Assembly (NCBI RefSeq): GCF_002211305.1
Contig: NZ_LOKW01000008.1
Span: forward strand, 83,514 to 147,513
DNA from: Rhizobium sp. R634
GTDB lineage: Bacteria > Pseudomonadota > Alphaproteobacteria > Rhizobiales > Rhizobiaceae
Length of the DNA stretch: 64,000 nt
Direction of reading: 5' to 3'
The notes under the pieces were generated by a model that ran no database searches, was not told the origin of the DNA, and worked only from the letters and a program-made list of their open reading frames with translations. Shown piece after piece: positions 33,370-41,878 of the stretch; position 1 is the stretch's first letter; the number at the start of each line of letters is the position of its first letter. The translations under genes were made by a program, and so were the position numbers.

Positions 33370-33813
33370 TTAGTTGTTGATGGCGGTGATTGCCCAATGG
33401 CTCTCGTCGCAGACCGCGCCCATCCAGACGGCGCCGTTTGCGAGCATCACGCCCTCGCTGCTGACGAAGAGATCCTGATATTGCTGGCGGCCGACGGCGC
33501 GGCGGGTCTCTGGCGTCACCAGATCGTCGAAATTCTCGACGAAATCCTCGGCGTTCTCGACATCGTAGGTTTCGCCGTTCGCCTTGACGGTCAACGGATA
33601 TTCGGCAAGGCCGGCGATGGTCTCGGCGTCGCCGGAGCGCATGGCCAGAACGAGCTGGCGCAGCGGCCGGTCGAAGCCCGCGGCATCGCCGTGCAATTCC
33701 TCGATCCGGTCATAGACCTCGTTGTCCGACTGCGCGGCGGCGCGGCCGGTAAAGGGCGCCGTTGCCAGGAGCATCGCTCCGGCCAGGAGCAGGGCGGCAG
33801 ACAGACGCGACAT
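33370..33813 (-). CDS. Exported protein of unknown function
   Basis: 147 aa from the ATG at 33813 (GGGAG 6 nt upstream); a longer form adds ten residues without an RBS. Signal peptide SRLSAALLLAGAMLLATAPF with cleavage near GRAAA-Q. The mature ~110 residues are acidic (ENAEDFVENFDDLVTPETRR, then VSSEGVMLANGAVWMGAVC) with an NTF2/DUF4440-like feel, which I cannot confirm. Convergent with the kinase gene. Confidence 0.7.
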   Translation of the reverse strand: MSRLSAALLLAGAMLLATAPFTGRAAAQSDNEVYDRIEELHGDAAGFDRPLRQLVLAMRSGDAETIAGLAEYPLTVKANGETYDVENAEDFVENFDDLVTPETRRAVGRQQYQDLFVSSEGVMLANGAVWMGAVCDESHWAITAINN

Positions 33814-33966
33814 GGAAGGCTCCCGGCAAATGACGTTCGACAAGCATTATGCAATCGCCATCAGTGTCCGCCTATCCAATTCTGGTGCTGCGCCCGCCTT
33901 TCCCGTATAAAAATCTGCCGGGCCTGCTTGACGGCCCGATCGGTTTGACGCATAAAGCTCACGAAC

Positions 33967-33982
33967 CGTACCGTACGGTACG
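33967..33982. promoter_or_regulatory. Perfect 16-bp palindrome, candidate TetR operator
   Basis: CGTACCGTACGGTACG is a perfect palindrome that ends 3 bp before the ATG at 33986. A repressor bound here would cover the transcription or translation start of the TetR gene. Autoregulation is likely. Confidence 0.6.
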
Positions 33983-33985
33983 TAT

Positions 33986-34651
33986 ATGGGAGCCATGACC
34001 GTGTCCGTCGATACTGCAGAGCCGAGCGAGTTTTCGCCGCGCCAGAACGCCGTTCTGGAACAGGCGCTGCGGTTGCTCGTCGATGGCGGCGAGAAGGCGC
34101 TGACGACCTCGGGGGTCGCGCGCGCCGCCAATTGCTCCAAGGAAAGTCTCTACAAGTGGTTCGGCGACCGTGACGGTCTGCTGTCTGCGATGATCGCCTA
34201 TCAGGCGAGCAAGGTGCGCACCTTCGAACGCAACGGCGAGCGGCTGACGGCGGCGAGCCTGCACGACCATGTCGTCATCTTCGCGCGCGACCTGCTGGAG
34301 GTGCTGGCCGGCGACGTCTCGCTGGCGCTGAACCGGCTGGCGATCGGTCAGTCGCATCGCGACGGCTCGAAGCTCGGCAAGCTGCTGCTGGAGCGCGGCC
34401 GCCGCCAGATCGACCGGCGCGCCATGGCGTTGATCGATGCCGGCAAGAGGGCGGGGCTGCTGCGCTTTGCCGATGCCGACGAGGCTTATCATACGCTATA
34501 CGGCCTTGTCGTTTCCGACCTGCATGTGCGCATGCTGCTCGGGGAGCCCGGCCTCAAGGATACCGCGCGCCAGGCGGAGAAGGCGGTGACCGCCTTCCTC
34601 CGGCTCTACGGCACGGAAAAGGTACTGGCGGAGATGCCGGCTCTCGGCTGA
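33986..34651 (+). CDS. TetR/AcrR-family transcriptional regulator
   Basis: 221 aa. TetR HTH (VLEQALRLLVDGGEKALTTS, GVARAANCSKESLYKWFGDR). The C-terminal domain has LNRLAIGQSHRDGSKLGKLL and YGLVVSDLHVRMLLGE. The start is uncertain: 33986 or 33995; neither has a normal SD because the operator palindrome fills the space, so leaderless translation is possible. It lies 50 bp upstream of ilvC in the same direction, so readthrough or control of ilvC is possible but not shown. Confidence 0.88.
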   Translation: MGAMTVSVDTAEPSEFSPRQNAVLEQALRLLVDGGEKALTTSGVARAANCSKESLYKWFGDRDGLLSAMIAYQASKVRTFERNGERLTAASLHDHVVIFARDLLEVLAGDVSLALNRLAIGQSHRDGSKLGKLLLERGRRQIDRRAMALIDAGKRAGLLRFADADEAYHTLYGLVVSDLHVRMLLGEPGLKDTARQAEKAVTAFLRLYGTEKVLAEMPALG

Positions 34652-34665
34652 TTTCGCCTTAATGA

Positions 34666-35721
<1,056 letters not shown>

Positions 35722-35746
35722 GCGATTTCGCTTCCAATAAAACTGG

Positions 35747-35779
35747 GAGGCCGGAGTGAAAGCTCCGGCCTCTTTTTTT
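35747..35779 (+). terminator. Rho-independent terminator of ilvC
   Basis: GAGGCCGGAG-TGAAAG-CTCCGGCCTC: a 10-bp perfect stem and 6-nt loop followed by seven or more T, 25 bp after the ilvC stop. Confidence 0.95.
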
Positions 35780-35799
35780 GCTTCGCTCTTTTACTCAAC

Positions 35800-35878
35800 G
35801 TCATCCTCGGCCTTGTGCCGAGGATCTGCTGCCCCGTCGAACGGGGGCAGATGCTCGGGACAAGCCCGAGCATGACGG
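35800..35878. repeat. Rhizobial repeat family B, copy 2
   Basis: 79 bp beginning GTCATCCTCGGCC and ending GAGCATGACGG, differing from 13075-13153 at three positions. Two of the changes lie together at the middle stem (CCTATCG to CCCGTCG), with a matching third change on the other side (GGAGG to GGGGG). It lies directly after the ilvC terminator. Confidence 0.9.
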
Positions 35879-35945
35879 CGGGTTGGTGGGCCGGCCTGCC
35901 AGCAATCCAATGTCCGGGGCTGCGGCGTCCGCAGCAATCAGACCT

Positions 35946-36863
35946 TCAGCCGGAAACAGCCTCCTCGACCGCAAGCTCGGCCATGGCGAGGGCTGCCTCG
36001 CGGGTCTTGGCGGCGGCGATGAAGCGGCCGTTATGGCAGAAGCTGGCGCCGGGCACGCCGCAGACGGCCTCCAGCTCGCCATTGGTCAGGCCCGCCCAGG
36101 CGGCGGGAAGATCGGCTCTCAGTTCGAACCCTTCGTCGGCGCGGCGGATGCCGGTCACGCACCAATCCCTTTCGCGCGGGTGGACGACGAAGAGCAGGTG
36201 ATCGGCGCCCGCCTTCACGATCGCAGGGCGGAAGGGCATGCCCATCGGCAATTCGAGAACGCGGCGCTCGCCGGTATTGCGGATGGCCTGCTGCACGATC
36301 GCTTCGGCCCGCAATTTCGCGGCGCTCTGGGCGATCTTCGCTTCGACGAAGCTGCGGGCGACGGCAAGTGCGGCGTGGAAAGCGCGGTCGTCGGCCTCGG
36401 GGGCCCGATCATCGAAGACCGGCTTCAGGGTTTCCAGAAGGGCGGGCAGGGTCAGCCCGGCGAGCGGCCCGGAGGGGCTGAGCGCGCCATTGTCCGTCAG
36501 GTCGACCGGCAGGACGAAGCTTGCATCGAAGGAAGCATGGAGTTCCGCGATATGCTCTTCGGGAATGCCGGCGGCGGCAAGATAATCATGGCCGTAATGC
36601 TTCCAGATCAGTCCGAAGGAGCTCAAGGGCTGACCATCCCTCCGCAGCGGCGCGCCGCGCTGATGGTGATCGAAAATCCCAGCCTCGGCGTCATAGGCGC
36701 CGCCGACATCATAGATGATGCGGTCTGGCCCGGGCGTGATCCATTCCGGTGCGCGGCTGCGGATGATGCGGGCCTGTGGGAACAGCCGGGTCAGGATAAC
36801 GCTCGACAGCAGTTCGTCGGCATGGAAGCCACCGGAATGGGTGACGAGGAAATCTGGGATCAT
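35946..36863 (-). CDS. MYG1-family (UPF0160) metal-dependent hydrolase
   Basis: 305 aa from the ATG at 36863, giving the family N-terminus MIPDFLVTHSGGFHADELLS. DHH-like metal motifs are visible: THSGGFHADE, YDVGGAYD, IFDHHQRGAP and LVDLT-type DLTDNG. Eukaryotic MYG1 is a 3'-5' RNA exonuclease; bacterial members are little studied. Cytoplasmic. The RBS is poor. An upstream in-frame extension runs into the GT25 promoter region and is not supported. Confidence 0.88.
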   Translation of the reverse strand: MIPDFLVTHSGGFHADELLSSVILTRLFPQARIIRSRAPEWITPGPDRIIYDVGGAYDAEAGIFDHHQRGAPLRRDGQPLSSFGLIWKHYGHDYLAAAGIPEEHIAELHASFDASFVLPVDLTDNGALSPSGPLAGLTLPALLETLKPVFDDRAPEADDRAFHAALAVARSFVEAKIAQSAAKLRAEAIVQQAIRNTGERRVLELPMGMPFRPAIVKAGADHLLFVVHPRERDWCVTGIRRADEGFELRADLPAAWAGLTNGELEAVCGVPGASFCHNGRFIAAAKTREAALAMAELAVEEAVSG

Positions 36864-37092
36864 GGAAGCCGTAGCCTTGTCGTTTGCGGAGGAACCCGCC
36901 TGAGTTTTGCCTGAGATAGCCGTTGCCGGAGACCATCTCAACCCATCATTCGCGCGTGAAGGTGCTGCCCGGATGCCTGCGATCGGCAAAAGGCGGGCGT
37001 GCTTTACGAATTTGTATAGTTCGGGCGAAGTCCCGGTGAGTTTTCGGGCGCAGCCTGGTGCCGTCGTCATATCCAAGTCGAGGCCAGCTCTC

Positions 37093-37938
37093 ATGAACAT
37101 GCGCGCCGCAACCGCCGCCATCGCCACGGCAGTCCATCCGGTCAGCCTGCGGATCAATACCTATCTCATCAATCTCGACCGGGCGGAGCTTCGCCGGTTT
37201 CGCATGGAGCGCCTGCTGTCGGAGATCGGCATAGGCTTCGAGCGCGTGGCGGCCGTCGACGGCGTCGGCATATCCCTGCCGCGCCGCGATTTCGACGGGC
37301 AATCCTATCTGCGCCGGCATGGCCGAACGCCGAATCCTTTCGAGATCGGCTGCTATCTCAGCCATGTCGAGTGCGCCAGGCGCTTCCTTGCCGGCAACGG
37401 CGAATTCGCTCTCATTCTCGAAGACGATCTCGATTTCGACGACGACTTCGCCGAGGTGCTCGCCGCTGCGCTCGATCATCACGCATCCTGGGATATCCTG
37501 CGGCTTTCGACGGTGAATTCGGGCCGCAAGCACAGGGTCGAGCCGCTGACGGCATCCCGCTCGCTGGCGATCGCGCTCACCCGCGAAAAGGGATCGGGCG
37601 CCTATCTGATCAATCGCAAGGCCGCCGGCTGGATTGCCGATAGGCTGGTTCCGATGCGGCTGCCCTATGATCTCGCGTTCGATCTGGAATTCGACGAGGG
37701 GCTGCAAGCCTGTTTCGTCGATCCCGTTCCTGTCAGCCAGCGGGCCGATCGGCATTCCCAGATACAGGCGGGGCTCTCGACCTACCGGCTTGGCCGCCGC
37801 CGACCGTGGAGCGTCCTGCCGTATCGCGCGGCGGCTGAAATGCGCCGGTTCGCGGCCCGCTTCGTCAGGCTTGCGGCGCTGCGGATGCGGGGCTGGAAAG
37901 AGGAGCCGGCGGCAGCGGGAAGCCTATCGAAACGGTGA
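37093..37938 (+). CDS. Family 25 glycosyltransferase (LPS-type)
   Basis: 281 aa from the ATG at 37093 (GAGG upstream). GT25 features: INTYLINLDRAELRRFRMER, FERVAAVDGVGISLPRR, EIGCYLSHVECARRFLAGNG (family GC-x-S-H motif), FALILEDDLDFDDDF (ED-D metal site) and a DLAFDLEFDEGLQACFVDPV region. It likely adds a sugar to LPS core or another surface glycan. The last 74 bp overlap the convergent histidine kinase gene, a long overlap, so the C-terminus (RGWKEEPAAAGSLSKR) may be a recent read-on. Confidence 0.88.
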   Translation: MNMRAATAAIATAVHPVSLRINTYLINLDRAELRRFRMERLLSEIGIGFERVAAVDGVGISLPRRDFDGQSYLRRHGRTPNPFEIGCYLSHVECARRFLAGNGEFALILEDDLDFDDDFAEVLAAALDHHASWDILRLSTVNSGRKHRVEPLTASRSLAIALTREKGSGAYLINRKAAGWIADRLVPMRLPYDLAFDLEFDEGLQACFVDPVPVSQRADRHSQIQAGLSTYRLGRRRPWSVLPYRAAAEMRRFAARFVRLAALRMRGWKEEPAAAGSLSKR

Positions 37939-39259
37939 GGCCAGGATGGTTGTCGCCCATGGCTATCTCCGCCGAATGCAGGTCGGCAACCACCTTGACC
38001 AGGCTGAGGCCAAGACCGCTTCCCTCAGTCGTGCGGCTCTTGTCGAGGCGGTAGAGACGGCGGAACACCTTGTCCCGCTCCCCGGCGGGAATGCCCGGCC
38101 CGCTGTCGGCGACCGCCAATATGGCGCGGTCGCCCTGCCGCCGCAGCGACAGCGTGATGACAGTTCCGCCGGGGCAGTGGTTGATGGCGTTCTCCACCAG
38201 ATTGGCGATCATCTGCGTCAGCAGGTCCCGGTCGCCCCAGACGAGCGCCGAGCAGCGCTCGGCGATTGCCAGGGACTGGCCGGCGTCTTCGGCGACGTCG
38301 GCATAGACCTCGGAAATGACGGCCAGCACATCGTCGATGTCGGTTGCCTGGAAACGCTCCCTGCGGGCGCCGGCCTCGATCTGGGAAATGCGCAGGAGTG
38401 CCGCGAAGGTCGTGTTGATCCGGTCGCTCTCGCTTCTCGCCTCATCGAGAAGAGCCGAAACATCGAGCTGCCGGTCGTTTTGCGCTGCGGCGGCGTCCAG
38501 CGTCAGGCGCAGCCGGTTGAGAGGCGTCTTGAGATCGTGGGCGATATCGGCGCTGACCTGCCGCATGCTCTCGACCAATGTCTGCAGCCGTTCCAGGGCA
38601 GCATTGATCTGGATCGCCACCGTATCGAGATCGTCGCCGTTTCCGGTGATCGGAATGCGGGCCTGCAGCGCGCCATGGGCGACGTCGTTCATGGTGTTGG
38701 CAACCCTGTCCAGTCTCGCCTGGGCGCGGAACGCCAGGAAGACGCCGCCGCCGATGGCGGTCGCCACGGCGATGGCGGCAGCCCATTCGAAGCTCACAAG
38801 CACGATCCGCAGCATTTCGTCGACATCGTTGAAGTTTTCGGCGACCACCAGCGTATAGGGGCCGATCGCCGAGACCTGCATGCGATAGCGTTCGTGCCCC
38901 TTCAGCCCGACGTCACGCGAGGTGACGGTATAGACGCCGTTCGGGATTCGGGGCGCGGCGAAATTGCCGGCCAGTTTGCGACCGCCCGCATCCATCAGCG
39001 AGTAAAGCCCGTCGGAGGTCGATTGGAAGCTCGCATAATTGTTCAGCGTGTTGATCAGATCTTCGGTATCGTGCGGCTGGTAGGCCGAGGCGATCAGCGA
39101 ATTCATCTCGTGGAGCGATTGTTCCAGGTCGCGCCCGAGGCCGGCGCGCAGCATATGGTACATGATGGCGCCGCTGAAGATGAAGGTGGCGACGAAGAGG
39201 ACGCCGAAAGTGACGGCAAGCCGGAACGGCGTGCTCCTGCGCAGCTTAGCGAGGCGCAT
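37865..39259 (-). CDS. Sensor histidine kinase, OmpR-system type
   Basis: 464 aa. TM1 ~13-35 and TM2 ~150-172 bound a periplasmic sensor of ~115 residues. HAMP follows (ARLDRVANTMNDVAHGALQA), then HisKA H-box DIAHDLKTPLNRLRLTLDAA (phosphoacceptor His), N-box LVENAINHC, G1 VADSGPGIPAGER and G2 GSGLGLSLVKVV. It starts inside the response regulator gene (14-bp overlap), so the two are coupled. No known sensor family is evident in the periplasmic part. Confidence 0.93.
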   Translation of the reverse strand: MRLAKLRRSTPFRLAVTFGVLFVATFIFSGAIMYHMLRAGLGRDLEQSLHEMNSLIASAYQPHDTEDLINTLNNYASFQSTSDGLYSLMDAGGRKLAGNFAAPRIPNGVYTVTSRDVGLKGHERYRMQVSAIGPYTLVVAENFNDVDEMLRIVLVSFEWAAAIAVATAIGGGVFLAFRAQARLDRVANTMNDVAHGALQARIPITGNGDDLDTVAIQINAALERLQTLVESMRQVSADIAHDLKTPLNRLRLTLDAAAAQNDRQLDVSALLDEARSESDRINTTFAALLRISQIEAGARRERFQATDIDDVLAVISEVYADVAEDAGQSLAIAERCSALVWGDRDLLTQMIANLVENAINHCPGGTVITLSLRRQGDRAILAVADSGPGIPAGERDKVFRRLYRLDKSRTTEGSGLGLSLVKVVADLHSAEIAMGDNHPGLTVSIGFPLPPAPLSSPASAAPQA

Positions 39260-39923
39260 GCAGGCTGTATCCGGTGTTGCGGACCGTGTGCAGAAGCTGC
39301 GTTTCGAACGGCTTGTCGACCTTTGCCCTCAGCCGGCTGATATGGGTTTCGACGACGCTGGTCTTCGGGTCGAAGTGAAAGTCCCAGACCCGCTCCAGCA
39401 GCATCGTCTTGGTGATCACCCGGCCTTCGCCGCGCATCAGCACTTCGAGCAGGGTGAATTCGCGCGGCTGCAGCTCGATGGCCTGGCCGCCGCGGCGGGC
39501 CTCGCGCCGGATGAGATCGAGTTCGAGATCGGCGACCTTCAGGACCGTCTTCTGCTCCTGCACGGGCGGCCGGCGGCCGAGGGCATTCACGCGGGCGAGA
39601 AGCTCGGAGAAGGCGAAGGGCTTGACCAGATAATCGTCGCCGCCCGCTTCCAGCCCCTCGACCCTATCGTCCACGCCGCCGATCGAGGTCAGAAACAGCG
39701 CCGGCGTGCCGATTTTGGCGGCGCGCAGCGAGCGGACGATCGCAAGGCCGTCGAGCCCCGGCAGCATCCGATCGACGACGATGACGTCATAGGCTTCCCG
39801 CTGCGCCTGAAACAGGCTGTCGCGGCCATCGGCGAACACATCGCAGACATGGCCCGCCTCGGAGAAGCCCTTGGAGACATAATCCGACGTCTTGGCGTCG
39901 TCCTCGATAAGCAGGATTTTCAT
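39246..39923 (-). CDS. OmpR/PhoB-family response regulator
   Basis: 225 aa from the ATG at 39923 (MKILLIEDDAKTSDYVSKGF). Receiver: acidic pair EDD, phosphoacceptor Asp in VIVVDRMLPGLDG (~51), switch Thr/Ser LTSIGG and Lys in YLVKPFAF. C-terminal winged helix at ~130-225 (IELQPREFTLLEVLMRGEGR, then SVVETHISRLRAKVD). Partner of the kinase downstream. The sequence resembles the CusR/CopR/QseB branch, but no copper genes are adjacent. Confidence 0.94.
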   Translation of the reverse strand: MKILLIEDDAKTSDYVSKGFSEAGHVCDVFADGRDSLFQAQREAYDVIVVDRMLPGLDGLAIVRSLRAAKIGTPALFLTSIGGVDDRVEGLEAGGDDYLVKPFAFSELLARVNALGRRPPVQEQKTVLKVADLELDLIRREARRGGQAIELQPREFTLLEVLMRGEGRVITKTMLLERVWDFHFDPKTSVVETHISRLRAKVDKPFETQLLHTVRNTGYSLHAPR

Positions 39924-40095
39924 CAGCCCGACCGTTCCCGCATCTGTGGAGGCCGCATCTAACCAGCCGGACAGGCCTGTCACAACATACGGATTGGTAA
40001 GGTGAGGGATCGCCGCGGCAGACCGACAATGCGTCACAATCCACTTGGCGGAGCGGATCGGCGCGCTACCTCTGCGTGAGGCAAGGAGGCAGACG

Positions 40096-40449
40096 ATGAA
40101 AATGCGCAAGTTCACAATCGCCGACGAATCGCTCGAGCGTTCCCCGGGACAGGACGCCGACATATCCGTCGGCAATCTGGTCGACGAGCGGGACGGCGGG
40201 CCGATCACGATCGGCTACGGACGCTACGCCCCCGGCCAGAACCTCAGCGAGACCATGGCGGTCGACGATGTCATGATCGTCCTGGAAGGGCGGCTCTCGG
40301 TCTCGACCGACGCCGGCACCGTCACCGCTGGCCCGGGCGAGATCGTCTACATGCCCAAGGGCGAGACGGTGACCATCCGCTCGCACGAGGAGGGCGCCTT
40401 GACCGCCTATGTCACCTATCCGCATTGGCGGCCGGCGCACGATAGCTGA
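40096..40449 (+). CDS. Small cupin protein, EutQ-like
   Basis: 117 aa from the ATG at 40096 with AAGGAGG 6 nt upstream. A single cupin barrel: ITIGYGRYAPGQNLSETMAV, MIVLEGRLSVSTDAG, GEIVYMPKGETVTIRSHEEG, ending AYVTYPHWRP. It resembles the EutQ cupin domain (acetate kinase of ethanolamine utilisation), but no other eut genes are nearby. It lacks the usual His cluster, so metal binding is uncertain. Cytoplasmic and rightward, divergent from the two-component system. Confidence 0.75.
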   Translation: MKMRKFTIADESLERSPGQDADISVGNLVDERDGGPITIGYGRYAPGQNLSETMAVDDVMIVLEGRLSVSTDAGTVTAGPGEIVYMPKGETVTIRSHEEGALTAYVTYPHWRPAHDS

Positions 40450-40502
40450 GGCCGGCATCAGCACGTCGTGCGGTGAGGCGGCCTGGCCTTCGCCGGATCC
40501 TT

Positions 40503-41090
40503 TCACCGCCTCGCGCTGACCGTGAGCCACCGCGTCGGTTTGCCGTCATAGCCGCCGCCATCGTGCTCGGCGATGGCGATCTCACGCCAGCCGCCTTTGG
40601 TCAGCAGGTCCGACAGCCAGGCGGCGGAGGGATAGTTGTAATAGCGGCCGAGGCCGTCGTGGCCTTCGGCTTCGCCGGCCTTGAAGCTTGCGTGGAGGAG
40701 GCCTCCGGGCCTCAGCGCGCGGCGGATGCGGGCGAAGATGTCGGAGAGTTCGGGGCGGGGGACATGGAGCAGGCTCGCATGCGCCCAGACGCCGTCATAG
40801 GCGTCTTCGGCGTCGAGGTCCTGGAACAGCATGACGCGGACAGGTCTGCCGATCCGTGCCTCCGCCTGTCTTGCGAGTTCGGCCGAACCGTCGGTCGGGG
40901 TCACGTCAAAGCCTTGCTGCAGCATGTAGGCGCTGTCCTGCCCGGCGCCGCAGCCGAGTTCGAGGATCGAGGCGCCCGGCGCCTGCCCGGCGAGGAAGGT
41001 GTCGAGCTCGAGCTTCGGCAGGCTGCGCGTGCGGTTGGCGTAAGTTTCGGCGTTTTCCGCGTAGAAGGCGGCGGTGCTGTCATTGGGCAT
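40503..41090 (-). CDS. Class I SAM-dependent methyltransferase
   Basis: 195 aa from the ATG at 41090. SAM-binding motif I ILELGCGAGQDSAYMLQQGF, the acidic motif (TPTDGSAELARQAEARIG) and motif post-II/III AYDGVWAHASLLHV, LRPGGLLHASFKAG. It resembles small tellurite-resistance or Type-11 methyltransferases. Its start lies inside the toxin gene (11-bp overlap), so it is probably translated from the toxin-antitoxin mRNA. The substrate is unknown. Confidence 0.88.
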   Translation of the reverse strand: MPNDSTAAFYAENAETYANRTRSLPKLELDTFLAGQAPGASILELGCGAGQDSAYMLQQGFDVTPTDGSAELARQAEARIGRPVRVMLFQDLDAEDAYDGVWAHASLLHVPRPELSDIFARIRRALRPGGLLHASFKAGEAEGHDGLGRYYNYPSAAWLSDLLTKGGWREIAIAEHDGGGYDGKPTRWLTVSARR

Positions 41091-41415
41091 GCGGGTCGGT
41101 CGATCCTGATCGTCGGGTGGATTGAAGGTGCCTTTCGGGAAGCCGGTCGGCGCCGATGATGTCGAGGACGAGGATGCCGTCCGGTATTTGGCGGTAGAAG
41201 GCGACATGGCGCATGTGGAGGAGGCGGCGCAGGCCGGCGCCGAGCTCGTCGCACTGGTCCCCCATGGACGGCACTCGCGAGAGAAGCACGAAAATCCTGT
41301 CCCAATCCAGGAGGTAGGCATCGGCCTGCGCCTCGCCGAAATGCAGGCTGGCATATTCGTCGATGCCCGACAGCACCGCATCGGCGGTTCGGGTCAGCCT
41401 ATAGGTAGTTGTCAC
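41080..41415 (-). CDS. RelE/ParE-superfamily toxin
   Basis: 111 aa. ParE fold pattern: YRLTRTADAVLSGIDEYASL, LSRVPSMGDQCDELGAGLRR, LLHMRHVAFYRQIPDGILVL and DIIGAD. The C-terminal ~20 residues (RSGSTDPHAQ) are extra compared with typical ~95-aa ParE toxins. It overlaps the antitoxin gene by 17 bp. ParE toxins poison gyrase and RelE toxins cut mRNA; the branch here favours ParE. Activity not shown. Confidence 0.85.
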   Translation of the reverse strand: MTTTYRLTRTADAVLSGIDEYASLHFGEAQADAYLLDWDRIFVLLSRVPSMGDQCDELGAGLRRLLHMRHVAFYRQIPDGILVLDIIGADRLPERHLQSTRRSGSTDPHAQ

Positions 41416-41650
41416 GCAGCTTCGCCTTCGTTTCCAGCAATATATCGGGAATGCGCCGGTCGCTGATGCCGCTCGCCCCGGCCTGCCTCAGAATGTCGCG
41501 CAGTTCGTCGTCGTCGAGCTTGCGATGGTCCTGGTCCTTCACGATGAGTTCCGCCAGGAAGGCGTCGGCGCTGTCGTATCTGCCGCTTGCAACACGGCGC
41601 GCGACATAATCCGCCAGACTATCCGGAAGCGAGATCGTCATTTTCGCCAT
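41399..41650 (-). CDS. ParD/CopG-family antitoxin
   Basis: 83 aa from the ATG at 41650 (or 41641). Ribbon-helix-helix N-terminus MTISLPDSLADYVARRVASG, YDSADAFLAELIV, and a charged, probably disordered C-terminus (KLDDDELRDILRQAG) that would wrap the toxin. It precedes and overlaps the toxin gene, the usual type II order. No clear RBS. The 228 bp upstream (41651-41878) hold no gene I can support. Confidence 0.85.
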   Translation of the reverse strand: MAKMTISLPDSLADYVARRVASGRYDSADAFLAELIVKDQDHRKLDDDELRDILRQAGASGISDRRIPDILLETKAKLRDNYL

Positions 41651-41878
41651 CGAATTCGGTACCGCCCGCACATGCCGGCCTCAGCTGTCCCTGATGCCAG
41701 GCTACCATCCCCGTCTTGTGATAGAGGCGTCGCGGCCCGCCGTCGAGCACTTGGGTCACATGCGGGGCGGTCTTTTTATCGATGTGGACGACCAGCCCGA
41801 CGGGTTTTGCGGGCGAGGCGGAGAGCGGCGCCCACCATGCCGGTGTTGGCGCCGCCGTCCGCGTGGAAGGCCTGACGT

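Noticed and set aside
40096..40449. Start of an ethanolamine-utilisation operon (eut)
   Set aside because: Only an EutQ-like cupin is present; no ammonia-lyase, shell protein or other eut gene is near.
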